A program made the translations under genes and the position numbers. Shown here piece by piece: positions 1-6,587 of a stretch of DNA of 14,716 bases. The stretch's first letter is position 1. Each line of letters begins with the position of its first letter. This stretch comes from CAZYAK01 sp964645935. GTDB lineage: Bacteria > Patescibacteriota > Gracilibacteria > Peribacterales > Peribacteraceae. Location: NCBI GenBank assembly GCA_964645935.1, contig CAZYAK010000034.1, positions 1-14,716 on the forward strand. Reading direction: 5' to 3'. Below the pieces are notes generated by a model that saw nothing but the letters and a program-made list of their open reading frames with translations, was not told where the DNA came from and ran no database searches.

Positions 1-54
1 ACGGATGTGGTGAGTGCGAAGCTGGAAGAGGAGGTGAAGAAGATCTTGGGGTGA
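1..54 (+). CDS. 3' end of a protein gene, possibly recA
   Basis: The frame is open from the window edge to a TGA at 52-54 and encodes 17 residues ending in KLEEEVKKILG. The spacing of acidic, hydrophobic and basic residues followed by a final LG resembles the end of the RecA core (NPEIAxEIExKIRxKLG pattern), where DNA recombination proteins finish a C-terminal helix. This is a weak match because only 17 residues are visible, and any protein ending in an amphipathic helix could look like this. The next gene is convergent, so this is the last gene of its transcription unit. Confidence 0.5.
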   Translation, partial: TDVVSAKLEEEVKKILG

Positions 55-103
55 GGAAGCGGCAGCATCACTCGCCAGTCCGCACCGCGGGACCAGTGCG
101 GCT

Positions 104-232
104 GGGCATGTGTGCTGTATGTGTGCTTGTGCGTTGTTTGCAGTTCGGCGCGGCCCACCAACAACCCAGCCGCGGGGGTCCCGCCCCGCGGGTGGCGATC
201 AATGCGACTCCGACCAAACAGCACACATACCC
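104..232. other. Gene-free, strongly self-complementary convergent intergenic region
   Basis: Between the forward gene ending at 54 and the reverse gene ending at 284 I see no convincing ORF. GGGCATGTGTGCTG (104-117) pairs with CAGCACACATACCC (219-232) with one mismatch in 14. Inside lies a perfect 8-bp stem CCGCGGGG/CCCCGCGG (170-177 with 184-191, 6-nt loop). The segment ATGTGTGCT occurs twice (108-116 and 119-127, 11-nt period) and both copies are complementary to 220-228. There is no T-run, so it is not a standard intrinsic terminator. It may be a folded 3' UTR, a small RNA or a repeat. Confidence 0.4.
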
Positions 233-283
233 GTGGTAGCCACCAACAGATGTGCGAGCTCTCGGTCCGACGCACGTACGAAC

Positions 284-865
284 TCACGCCGCCAACCTCT
301 CCGGCACGTCCGGATCCGGCGTGGACCGCAGCCGTTGGAGATCGAGCGTGCCACTCTCCTCCGCGCGGAACTCCTGCCGTCCGCCCTGGCCTTCCACCGC
401 GTAGTCGATGTGGCCGTCTCCGTCGAAGACCGAGATGGCTCCGCCACCGTCGGCATTGACCTTGAGTACCATGCCGAATTGCTCCTCAGCGTAGAGCCGC
501 TGGAGCTCCAGATCCTGCGGGGATGGCTCCGCGCTAAACGGGTCTGGATGCGTGTGCGCGATACCCATGATCTTCTCGTCCGGCTCGCGGGGATGCGCGG
601 TGGCGCGCGCCGCCAGCTCCGGACTGATCTCGAATGTGCTGCTCGTACCCGTGCCCATGTTCACCACGCGATGTACTTCCGCCCGCACCCTTCCATTCGC
701 CGCGGGCACCAACTTCCCGACCATCATGTATCCGCGCTCGACGCTGCGTCCGCGCGAGACGTCCTCGGTCATGATCTGGTTGCCGGCCGCCTGGAGGGCA
801 TCCGCCTGGATCACGACGTCGATATCGGGACGGAGCTGCCGACGCAGGAGGCGCTTCTCGGTCAT
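284..865 (-). CDS. JAMM/MPN-domain (JAB-like) metalloprotease family protein
   Basis: The 193-residue protein has the hallmarks of a JAB1/MPN/Mov34 zinc isopeptidase fold. A glutamate sits in the ERGYMMVGKL strand (Glu43), and the sequence AHTHPDPFSAEPSPQD supplies His104, His106, Ser115 and Asp118. The family pattern is E...HxHx7SxxD, and here the gap before Ser is 8. In the family Zn is held by the two His and the Asp, with Glu as general base. Bacterial members cleave peptide or isopeptide bonds or remove sulfur-carrier tails; the substrate here is unknown. No E1, E2 or ubiquitin-like gene is nearby. The ATG at 865 overlaps the stop of the upstream small ORF (ATGA), suggesting coupling. 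A TATATT hexamer 9 nt upstream could instead give its own promoter. The last ~25 residues are a polar tail. Confidence 0.8.
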   Translation of the reverse strand: MTEKRLLRRQLRPDIDVVIQADALQAAGNQIMTEDVSRGRSVERGYMMVGKLVPAANGRVRAEVHRVVNMGTGTSSTFEISPELAARATAHPREPDEKIMGIAHTHPDPFSAEPSPQDLELQRLYAEEQFGMVLKVNADGGGAISVFDGDGHIDYAVEGQGGRQEFRAEESGTLDLQRLRSTPDPDVPERLAA

Positions 866-1077
866 TGGTCAGTCAATATACACCAAACCAGGCGCCAATC
901 CACAAATCCCGCGCCTACCTGAGAACAGAGCCTCGCACTTCTGATCTTGAGTGCTTCATCAAACCATTCTTCCAGATGTGGGTCTCGTGCCTGCACGCCG
1001 TAGTGCTCGTTTGGCCAATAGGACGTCTGGTCTCGCAATACCGGAGTCGTTCCGGCACGCAGGCGTGGGCCCCGCAT
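862..1077 (-). CDS. Small 71-residue hypothetical protein overlapping the JAMM gene
   Basis: I recognise no family. The ATG at 1077 follows AAAGGTG with 8 nt spacing, one of the few Shine-Dalgarno-like sites in the window. The stop TGA at 864-862 shares bases with the ATG of the JAMM gene (ATGA), the classic arrangement for translational coupling. The middle (YWPNEHYGVQARDPHLEEWF and the following DEALK) is rich in aromatic and charged residues and reads like a real helical protein. The first ~12 and last ~20 residues look less constrained. The open frame continues upstream to 1401, but that part crosses terminator hairpins and is unlikely to be coding. It could be a partner of the JAMM protein or a degenerate remnant. 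Confidence 0.45.
   Translation of the reverse strand: MRGPRLRAGTTPVLRDQTSYWPNEHYGVQARDPHLEEWFDEALKIRSARLCSQVGAGFVDWRLVWCILTDQ
875..880 (-). promoter_or_regulatory. Possible -10 element for the JAMM gene
   Basis: TATATT on the reverse strand ends 9 nt before the ATG at 865, so transcription would begin within about 2-3 nt of the start codon. No clear -35 box is seen. It lies inside the small upstream ORF, so it competes with the coupled-operon reading. Confidence 0.3.
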
Positions 1078-1108
1078 CTGGAAGACACCTTTGAGGGAAA
1101 AAATGGTT

Positions 1109-1155
1109 CTTGGAAGAAAAAGCGTAGGTTTTCCTTCCAAGCGCGCGAAGCGCGC
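1109..1155. repeat. Two adjacent perfect or near-perfect hairpins
   Basis: The arm at 1109-1121 (CTTGGAAGAAAAA) pairs with 1129-1141 (TTTTCCTTCCAAG) with a single mismatch across a 7-nt loop. It is followed at once by GCGCGC (1141-1146) pairing with GCGCGC (1150-1155) around GAA. Together with the terminator immediately to the right this makes three consecutive hairpins upstream of the reverse-strand JAMM operon. A multi-stem intergenic repeat element is one reading. Confidence 0.55.
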
Positions 1156-1158
1156 ATA

Positions 1159-1189
1159 ACAAAAAGGTGCCTTGCGGCGCCCTTTTTGT
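1159..1189. terminator. Bidirectional intrinsic terminator
   Basis: GGTGCC (1166-1171), TTGC loop and GGCGCC (1176-1181) form the GC stem. It is flanked by ACAAAAA (1159-1165) and TTTTTGT (1183-1189), which also pair, with one bulged C at 1182. A U-tract follows the stem on either strand, so it can stop transcription from both sides and insulates the JAMM operon from the region to the right. Confidence 0.75.
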
Positions 1190-1259
1190 GTTTGTCTTTT
1201 CCTCCGCGGGTATCGACGGTGTTTCAGTGAGGGACAGCCGTTGACCCGATTTGGTGGAG

Positions 1260-1705
1260 GAGGACTGAGGAGAGGAGTCCTCGATTCCCTGCCTTGCTGG
1301 GGTCTCTTGTTTCTCCTCGTGACCCGGACGAGGTCCCCGTACCGGTCCGCCACGCAAAGCATAAAGCTCTGGGGGGACACTGGGGAGTGAGGGGGGAGCA
1401 CACCGCTTGCGCAACCTCACATCAGCGGCGTGGCTTCGCAGAGCAGAGAGGAGAGCAGCCACCGGGCAAGGACGGTCCTGTGCCCAGGTGCAACAAAGGA
1501 GTTTTGAAGAGTGGCTGGGAGGAACGTTTGGTCCGATGACCGCTCCTCTCTCTGTTCGGTCGGTGATGGAAGGATCGGACCCCGGGGTCGGTCTGCCCGT
1601 GGCAGACGAATGGTGGGTGTGTGTGTTGTGTGAGTGTGCGATTTGCGTCCCAGTGGAAGCAAATCCGGCTATCCTACGCCGGAGCGTTCAGACCTGGCAA
1701 CCAGG
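1260..1705. other. Gene-free region dense in hairpins; candidate structured RNA
   Basis: The interval 1200-1791 has no ORF with a credible start or family match. Nested or successive complementary arms are: 1260-1266/1276-1282, 1315-1320/1328-1333, 1333-1338/1373-1378, 1387-1392/1415-1420, 1430-1434/1458-1462, 1464-1472/1476-1485 (one bulge), 1530-1537/1574-1581 enclosing 1538-1542/1557-1561, 1591-1597/1601-1607, 1640-1646/1659-1665, 1665-1669/1678-1682 and 1693-1697/1701-1705. GACCCCGGGGTC (1578-1589) is a perfect palindrome. I found none of the RNase P, tmRNA or SRP signature strings. The strand is unknown. If it is transcribed in reverse, the terminator at 1159-1189 would end it. Confidence 0.4.
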
Positions 1706-1778
1706 AGGGATGGACCGACCAGAAAAGTATGTTCTGAATACATTTTGAGTTCAGTGGGCAAAGACCCCTTCGTCGCGC

Positions 1779-1784
1779 TAGACT
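1779..1784 (+). promoter_or_regulatory. -10 element of a probable leaderless transcript
   Basis: TAGACT ends 7 nt before the ATG at 1792, which places the predicted transcription start at or next to the start codon. No good -35 box is present at 16-18 nt. Confidence 0.4.
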
Positions 1785-1791
1785 GCCGGAA

Positions 1792-3126
1792 ATGCGCATC
1801 TCCGCCCCCGTCCGGTACGTCCTGTTTTCGCTCCTCGGCCTGGTGATCGTTGCCGGCGGCGTGGTGGGTGCAATCGTCTCCCTACGCCTGCCAACGGATC
1901 TGGCAGAGAAGCTTCCCGCCCCCTCCGTACTGCTCTTCTGGGAGGACGCATCACGCGAGGATCTGGCCCCGTTCGTCGCGCGCTTCTCGGAGCTCGCATC
2001 GCTGCCCACCACCACACTCCCCACCCGGGGCGCACTGGTGACGACCCCTGGCGGCACGGCCTGGCTGCTTGTCCCGAATTCGAGCGATCCCGCTGCGCGC
2101 GATGCACGTCTTGCGCCGGGCGCCGACATGCCGCTGTTTGCGTCGTCCCCTGAAGCGCTCGCACTCTTGGGCGAAGGCCCGTCACGCCTAGCCGACGACG
2201 TCGATTTCCGGACGCTGCGCGGGGCGGGTGTCTTCCTCCGCACTACGGGGATGGCGCCGGGTTCTTCCGCGCTCACGCGGTTGCTCGCCATATTCGGTGC
2301 CGATACCGCTCCCGCGTTCGCCGTGCGTCACATGGCAGATGGTTTCTCTGTGGTCTGGACCCAAGCGGGCGATTTGCCCTCTTTCGCCGCAGCTGCATAC
2401 CCCGCACTCTCCCCCGCCCCAGAATTTACCATTTCGGCGGGTGACCTCGGTCGCACCCTCCAGGAGCTGCCATCCGGAGACGAGGCGCTTCGCGTGGCTC
2501 AGCTGTCCTCGCACCTGGCTACGCAGGTTGGCGGCAACGCCAGCTGGACCTATGACATCCTCCCGTTGCTGCGCGATCACGCCACGCTCCACATGCGCCC
2601 CGACGGCGAGACGGGCGGAACGTACCTGCTGGCTGAAGGCACGGCCGATGCCCTAACGGTGGAACGGACACTCGGGCGTCTGCATGAGGGTGCGGCCACA
2701 CAGCAACGCGTGGCGACAGTGGTAGAACGCACCTACGAGGGCGGCACCGTGGGCCGCTCGGTGACGGCCGGCGGCGCGAACACCGAGACGGTCACGCGCA
2801 CGCAAGGCGGGTGGGAGATCAAGGGGACGTCGCACGGCGGAAGCCACGGGCTCTTCACGGCGCGCAAGGGTGGGAAATTCCTCGCCTCCACGGACGAAGG
2901 CTGGCTACACCAACACCTGGCCTCGGACACCGCATCTACACAGTCACCCGCGGGTAAGGGCGCGCTCCTGGCCGGGGGGCATGCCGACGCTGCATTCCTG
3001 CGCAGCAGCGCCGAGGACTCGCTCTCGGCGCCCGGGCTTATGCTTCCCCTTCTGCCGGAAGGCGGTGGGGTACGCTGGTCCGTACGCGGCGCAGGGGCCC
3101 TACGGACCCTCACGGTGGCCTGGTAA
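1792..3126 (+). CDS. Membrane-anchored extracytoplasmic protein, DUF3352-like
   Basis: The 444-residue product has a basic N-terminus and one hydrophobic segment (about residues 8-30) with no obvious cleavage motif, so it is probably a signal anchor with the rest outside the cytoplasm. The segment LPAPSVLLFWEDASREDLAP, followed by PFVARFSELASLP, and the later LPLLRDHATLHMRPDGETGG region resemble the repeated layout of DUF3352 proteins, whose function is not known. The Ala/Gly/Thr-rich, low-cysteine composition suits an exported protein. No catalytic motif is evident. It is the first gene of a forward run followed by secF 103 nt later. There is no Shine-Dalgarno site. The family assignment is tentative; that it is a real exported protein is much surer, because the frame is long and fully open. 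Confidence 0.75.
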   Translation: MRISAPVRYVLFSLLGLVIVAGGVVGAIVSLRLPTDLAEKLPAPSVLLFWEDASREDLAPFVARFSELASLPTTTLPTRGALVTTPGGTAWLLVPNSSDPAARDARLAPGADMPLFASSPEALALLGEGPSRLADDVDFRTLRGAGVFLRTTGMAPGSSALTRLLAIFGADTAPAFAVRHMADGFSVVWTQAGDLPSFAAAAYPALSPAPEFTISAGDLGRTLQELPSGDEALRVAQLSSHLATQVGGNASWTYDILPLLRDHATLHMRPDGETGGTYLLAEGTADALTVERTLGRLHEGAATQQRVATVVERTYEGGTVGRSVTAGGANTETVTRTQGGWEIKGTSHGGSHGLFTARKGGKFLASTDEGWLHQHLASDTASTQSPAGKGALLAGGHADAAFLRSSAEDSLSAPGLMLPLLPEGGGVRWSVRGAGALRTLTVAW

Positions 3127-3229
3127 CGGGGCCGAGGAGCCGAAAGTCGGGGTTTGTCTTCCCTCTGGGGATTCGGTACCCTCTGTTCCCGTATCCGATG
3201 CATCGGAACGCCGTCTTCCGCCAACCCGA

Positions 3230-4135
3230 ATGCCCTTCTCCTTCACCCGCGCTTCCAAGTTCTTCATCCCGCTCTCGGTGCTGCTCTGCATCGCGAGCCT
3301 CGTCCTGCTGTTCTACCCGGGGCCCCGCCTGAGCATTGAGTTCACGGGCGGCACCCTCATGGAGCTCCATCTGCCAGAGGGCAAGACCGGCACGGACCTC
3401 GAGACTGCGCTTAAGTCGTTTAAGAAGGGCACCGAAACGCTTGCCAATGTCTCCATCACCAAGACCCGCTCGGAGTCGTACTTCGTCCGCACCGTCACCA
3501 TCACCAATGAAGAGCACCTGGCTATCGTAGACCACCTCAAAAAACAGCTCGGCAGCACCCTGCGCGAGTCCCAGTACAACACCATCGGACCCACGGTCGG
3601 CACCACGCTCAAGCGCCGCGCGCTCCTGTCGCTCAGCGTCGCCACCCTCGCCATCGTCGCCTACATCGCCCTCGCGTTCCGCAAGATCCCCAGGCGCCTC
3701 AACCCCTGGAAGTTCGGCGTGGCTGCCATCGTGGCGCTGCTCCACGACATCCTCATCACGGTGGGCATCTTCACCATCCTCAGCTACTTCACCACGTTCC
3801 AGGTGGACACGCTGTTCATCTCGGCGCTGCTCTCCATCATGGGCTACTCGGTCAACGACACCATCGTCATCTTCGACCGCATCCGCGACAACTTGCAGCA
3901 GGACGGCTCGTCCAAAGACTTCGGCGCGCTCGCGGAGCTGAGCCTCCAGCAGACGCTCACGCGCACACTCAACACCGGTATCGGCGCTCTCATCATGCTC
4001 TTCGCCCTCTTCTTCCTGGGTTCCGAGACCATCCGCTGGTTCATCCTCACACTGATCCTCGGCACCTTCATTGGCACGTACTCCTCGTTCTTCGTCGCCA
4101 CGCCGATGCTCGTGCACTGGCGCAAGAACAACTGA
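3230..4135 (+). CDS. secF: Protein translocase subunit SecF
   Basis: This 301-residue protein is the SecF half of the SecDF motor, which uses the proton gradient to pull preproteins through SecYEG on the outer face of the cytoplasmic membrane. Visible features are a first membrane helix (about 10-29), an extracytoplasmic domain (about 35-125) opening with IEFTGGTLMEL, and five C-terminal helices (about 130-150, 162-186, 194-214, 248-264, 268-293). The family signature YSVNDTIVIFDRIRDN lies at about 206-221, and the TLTRTLNTG motif follows. The start at 3230 gives the usual N-terminus; the frame stays open upstream to 2870 but that stretch overlaps the previous gene and has non-coding composition. 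No secD partner is in the window. No Shine-Dalgarno site is seen. Confidence 0.96.
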   Translation: MPFSFTRASKFFIPLSVLLCIASLVLLFYPGPRLSIEFTGGTLMELHLPEGKTGTDLETALKSFKKGTETLANVSITKTRSESYFVRTVTITNEEHLAIVDHLKKQLGSTLRESQYNTIGPTVGTTLKRRALLSLSVATLAIVAYIALAFRKIPRRLNPWKFGVAAIVALLHDILITVGIFTILSYFTTFQVDTLFISALLSIMGYSVNDTIVIFDRIRDNLQQDGSSKDFGALAELSLQQTLTRTLNTGIGALIMLFALFFLGSETIRWFILTLILGTFIGTYSSFFVATPMLVHWRKNN

Positions 4136-4184
4136 GCCTACTGCCACGCTGCGCGGATTGCCTGACGGTGAAGCGGTTCGCGAG

Positions 4185-4203
4185 AGCCGGCCGTCCGGCT
4201 TTT
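4185..4203 (+). terminator. Intrinsic terminator after secF
   Basis: AGCCGG (4185-4190), loop CCGT, CCGGCT (4195-4200) then a short T-run. It is 49 nt past the secF stop and before tig, so tig probably has its own promoter. The short U-tract makes efficiency uncertain. Confidence 0.6.
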
Positions 4204-4262
4204 CGCCCACCACCACCATGCCTTCCCGGGCGCTCCCCTAGCCCGACCACCCCTTCCGTCCC

Positions 4263-4268
4263 TACACT
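4263..4268 (+). promoter_or_regulatory. -10 element of a probable leaderless tig transcript
   Basis: TACACT ends 6 nt before the tig ATG. It lies downstream of the secF terminator and the leader between them has no Shine-Dalgarno site. The same hexamer is used with a strong TTGACA box at 10529-10556, which supports TACACT as a local -10 form. No clear -35 is seen here. Confidence 0.5.
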
Positions 4269-4274
4269 CCTCCC

Positions 4275-5552
4275 ATGCCCACCATCTCCCCGCTGAAGAA
4301 GCTTCCCCAGTCGCGCTCTCAGGCCACGGTCACCGTGAGCCCCGAGGAGGTGGCCGCCTCCGAGGCCGCCGCCCTCCAAAAGCTGGGCACCAGCGTGTCC
4401 ATCCCGGGCTTCCGCCCCGGCAAGGCTCCAGCCGACCAGGTGAAGGACCGCATCAACAAGGACGCGCTGCTGGAGGAGACCGTCCGCGGCGTGCTGCCGG
4501 GAGCCATCGAACAGATCCTCAAGGAGCACGCCCTCCGCCCGCTGTTGCCGCCCCGCGTGGAGGTGCAGTCGCAGAGCCCCATGACCCTGCTCCTCACCTT
4601 CGTGGAGAAGCCGGAGATCACGGTAAAGGCCATCGACACGTCTAGCTTCAAGAAATCCGAGCCCAAGTTCGACGAGAAGGACATCGACCGCATGGTCCAG
4701 TATCTCTTGGACCAGTACCGCACCACGGAGAACGTCAATCGCGCCGCCGAACCCGGAGACCAGGTGACAATGGACTTCGTGGGGATGGCCGAGGACGGCT
4801 CCGAGATCCAGGGCACGCGCGCCACGGGCTACCAAATCGTGCTGGGCTCCAAGCAACTCCTCCCCGGCTTCGAGGAAGCGCTCCAGGGTCTCAAGACCGG
4901 CGACAGTAAGGACGTGAAGCTGGTGTTCCCGAGCAAGTACCACGCTGAGCACCTACAGGGGAAGCCGGTGACGTTCCAGGTAGCAGTAAAGGGCGTGGAG
5001 AAGGTCTTCACCCCTGTGCTCACGCCCGAGTTCGTGAAGGAGAAGGGCCTGGGCGAGTCGCCCGAGGACGTCCGCAAGCGCATCTCCGAATCCATGCGCG
5101 AGCAGGAGGTAGAGATGGACCGCCAGCGCCGCGAGGGCATGCTCTTCGACGCCATCCGCACCGCCACCAAGGTGGACGTGGCCCCGGAGCTCCTCGATGA
5201 AGAGGAGCGTGTCCTCTTGGATGACATCGGCCGCCAGCTGGAGGAGCGTCAAGAGACGTTTGATGCCTGGCTCACCCGCACCAAGCGCACGGAGGAAGCC
5301 CTCCGCAAGGAACTGAAGGAGGAAGCCGGCCGCCGCATCACCCTGCGCTTCGGTGTCCAAAAGCTCCTGGAGGACAAGAACATCCAGCTCACGCCCGAGG
5401 AGACCAAGGAAGCCGTGGACCGTCGCCTCTCCGAGCTTCCTGAGGATCAGCGCGCACAGGCCGCGTCGTACTACGCCACCGGCGGAGACGGCCACGACGA
5501 GATCGTCTGGACCAAGCGCGTGGAGAAACTGGTCAAGGGCCTGCTGGCCTGA
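4275..5552 (+). CDS. tig: Trigger factor, ribosome-bound chaperone and peptidyl-prolyl isomerase
   Basis: The 425-residue length is normal for trigger factor, which docks on ribosomal protein L23 at the tunnel exit and shields nascent chains. The N-terminal ribosome-binding domain (about 1-115) contains the docking signature GFRPGKAP at residues 45-52. An FKBP-like domain (about 155-240) begins with GDQVTMDFVGMAEDG and includes LPGFEEALQGLKTGD. The C-terminal helical chaperone domain (about 245-425) is rich in Glu, Lys and Arg with typical long helices. It follows a terminator and is predicted to be transcribed alone. It converges with the hydrolase gene only 21 nt away. Confidence 0.97.
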   Translation: MPTISPLKKLPQSRSQATVTVSPEEVAASEAAALQKLGTSVSIPGFRPGKAPADQVKDRINKDALLEETVRGVLPGAIEQILKEHALRPLLPPRVEVQSQSPMTLLLTFVEKPEITVKAIDTSSFKKSEPKFDEKDIDRMVQYLLDQYRTTENVNRAAEPGDQVTMDFVGMAEDGSEIQGTRATGYQIVLGSKQLLPGFEEALQGLKTGDSKDVKLVFPSKYHAEHLQGKPVTFQVAVKGVEKVFTPVLTPEFVKEKGLGESPEDVRKRISESMREQEVEMDRQRREGMLFDAIRTATKVDVAPELLDEEERVLLDDIGRQLEERQETFDAWLTRTKRTEEALRKELKEEAGRRITLRFGVQKLLEDKNIQLTPEETKEAVDRRLSELPEDQRAQAASYYATGGDGHDEIVWTKRVEKLVKGLLA

Positions 5553-5563
5553 GCATCGCATGC

Positions 5564-5596
5564 AACGGACGGATCAGGTGGACGCCTGGTCCGTTT
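5564..5596. terminator. Weak hairpin between convergent tig and hydrolase genes
   Basis: AACGGAC (5564-5570) pairs with GTCCGTT (5589-5595), and CAGG (5575-5578) pairs with CCTG (5585-5588), with a 4-nt bulge. It overlaps the 3' end of the hydrolase gene. Only three T residues follow on the forward side, so it is a weak terminator candidate for tig. Confidence 0.35.
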
Positions 5597-6542
5597 CGCG
5601 CGTCGCGCGGGACCGTTCCAGTCCCTGGAGCGCCTCCTGCACGGTGCGTGTGACGATGACGTGGTTTTCGGTGTGCGCCACGTGCCCGCCGGGAATGACG
5701 TGGATGTGCTCTGCCGGGATGCCCGTCTCGCGCGTGATGCGCCGGGGCCTGCGGTGCAGCGGAAAGAGCATGTCTTCTTTGGCCGTGATGAGCGCGACGC
5801 CAATGCCCGCCTCGCCGGCTTCCTTGAGCGGCTTGGCGATGGAAGCCGATCCGAGTGCGAGCACCTCGCTCGCGGTCTGGAGGGGCGCCTCCCGGATACT
5901 GCGTCCCACTTCGGCGCCACCGAGCGCGTCGATGCGGCGGTGGGTGTCATCGCGCACGCCGCTGATGCCCTTCCAGGCGTTGCGGATGCCGTCGAGCGTG
6001 AAGCGCATGAGCAGCGCGGGCAGCGATTCCTCAGCCATGAGGCCCGCAGGGTTGAGCAGCACGATGTTGCGGATGAGATCGGGCCGAAGCCGTGCCACGA
6101 TGGACGCCACCACGCCGCCCTCGGAGTGCGCCACGAGATCCGCGCCGCGAACGCCTTTGGCATCGAGCATGGCGATGACGGCCTGGGCCTTGCGCAGCTG
6201 CGGATGCGCGTGGCCGCGAATGGGCGCGGTGTCGATGCCGTGGCAGTTACCCACGGCAAGCACGCGGCGCGCGTCGTTGAGACCGTGCAGGTTGGCGGTA
6301 AAACTGTGCGGCGTCTCCGCGAAGCCCGGCAGCAGCACAATAGCCGGACCGCTCTCCGGGCCGCGCGCGGGCAGGTCCACCACATCCACGGCCACATCGG
6401 GAAGACGCAGTGTGCTGGTGTGCAGTAGCGCCTGCATGGCCGTCCACTGCTCTTCGCTGATCGAGCCGATGCGCTCCTCCACGGCAGACTCGGGCACGCG
6501 CGGTTTCTCAGGGCCGTTGTCGGGGACATCGATCGCAGCCAT
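5574..6542 (-). CDS. Alpha/beta hydrolase fold protein
   Basis: The 322-residue product has alpha/beta hydrolase features: an oxyanion segment LLPGFAETPHSF (about 70-81), a nucleophile elbow LVAHSEGG with Ser140, a candidate acid Asp257 in LITAKEDMLFPL, and a candidate His287 or His290 in VIPGGHVAHTENH. The elbow is A-H-S-E-G, with the usual first glycine replaced by alanine. Residues 170-240 form a likely lid. The substrate is not predictable; esterase, lipase or peptidase activity are all possible. I chose the ATG at 6542 because the upstream alternative at 6578 would put the apparent -10 element TATACT inside the coding sequence. There is no signal peptide, so it is probably cytoplasmic. 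It is last in a reverse block after the RSH gene, 45 nt away. Confidence 0.85.
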   Translation of the reverse strand: MAAIDVPDNGPEKPRVPESAVEERIGSISEEQWTAMQALLHTSTLRLPDVAVDVVDLPARGPESGPAIVLLPGFAETPHSFTANLHGLNDARRVLAVGNCHGIDTAPIRGHAHPQLRKAQAVIAMLDAKGVRGADLVAHSEGGVVASIVARLRPDLIRNIVLLNPAGLMAEESLPALLMRFTLDGIRNAWKGISGVRDDTHRRIDALGGAEVGRSIREAPLQTASEVLALGSASIAKPLKEAGEAGIGVALITAKEDMLFPLHRRPRRITRETGIPAEHIHVIPGGHVAHTENHVIVTRTVQEALQGLERSRATRETDQAST

Positions 6543-6548
6543 CGCCAC

Positions 6549-6554
6549 AGTATA
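6549..6554 (-). promoter_or_regulatory. -10 element of a probable leaderless hydrolase transcript
   Basis: TATACT on the reverse strand is a 5/6 match to the consensus and ends 6 nt before the ATG at 6542. A run of seven T residues (6557-6563 read in reverse) lies just upstream and could also help terminate the RSH transcript. Confidence 0.5.
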
Positions 6555-6587
6555 GCAAAAAAAGCCTCTTCCGGCCATCCACGCACC

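Noticed and set aside
110..922. Long forward ORF over the JAMM gene
   Set aside because: It is a GC-driven shadow on the opposite strand of a gene with clear JAMM motifs.
284..1077. Bacterial ubiquitin-like (Bil/CBASS-type) conjugation operon
   Set aside because: A JAMM protein is present, but no E1, E2 or ubiquitin-like gene with a GG tail is adjacent, so only a lone JAMM pair is supported.
862..1401. Longer 179-codon reverse ORF continuing upstream of the 71-codon gene
   Set aside because: The upstream part translates the terminator and hairpin cluster, and the RBS-preceded ATG is at 1077.
1610..1640. GT-rich tract as a microsatellite or CRISPR-like repeat
   Set aside because: The TG units are irregular and short, with no spacers or regular period.
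1200..1791. RNase P RNA, tmRNA or SRP RNA in the large gene-free region
   Set aside because: I searched both strands by eye for GAGGAAAGTCC and ACAGAA (RNase P), the TTCGAC start and CCA end (tmRNA), and the GGAAGGAAGCAGC loop (SRP). None is present in the right setting.
2870..3229. N-terminal extension of SecF from an ATG at 2870
   Set aside because: It overlaps the preceding gene for 257 nt in another frame and lacks family similarity; SecF proteins begin near MPFSFTRASKF.
3110..5561. Long reverse ORFs opposite secF and tig
   Set aside because: They are shadows rich in Arg, Glu, His and Val from high-GC third positions; the forward frames have strong family signatures.
6543..6578. Longer start for the alpha/beta hydrolase (MAGRGFF...)
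   Set aside because: It would include the -10-like TATACT and the T7 tract in coding sequence, and the extra residues have no family support.
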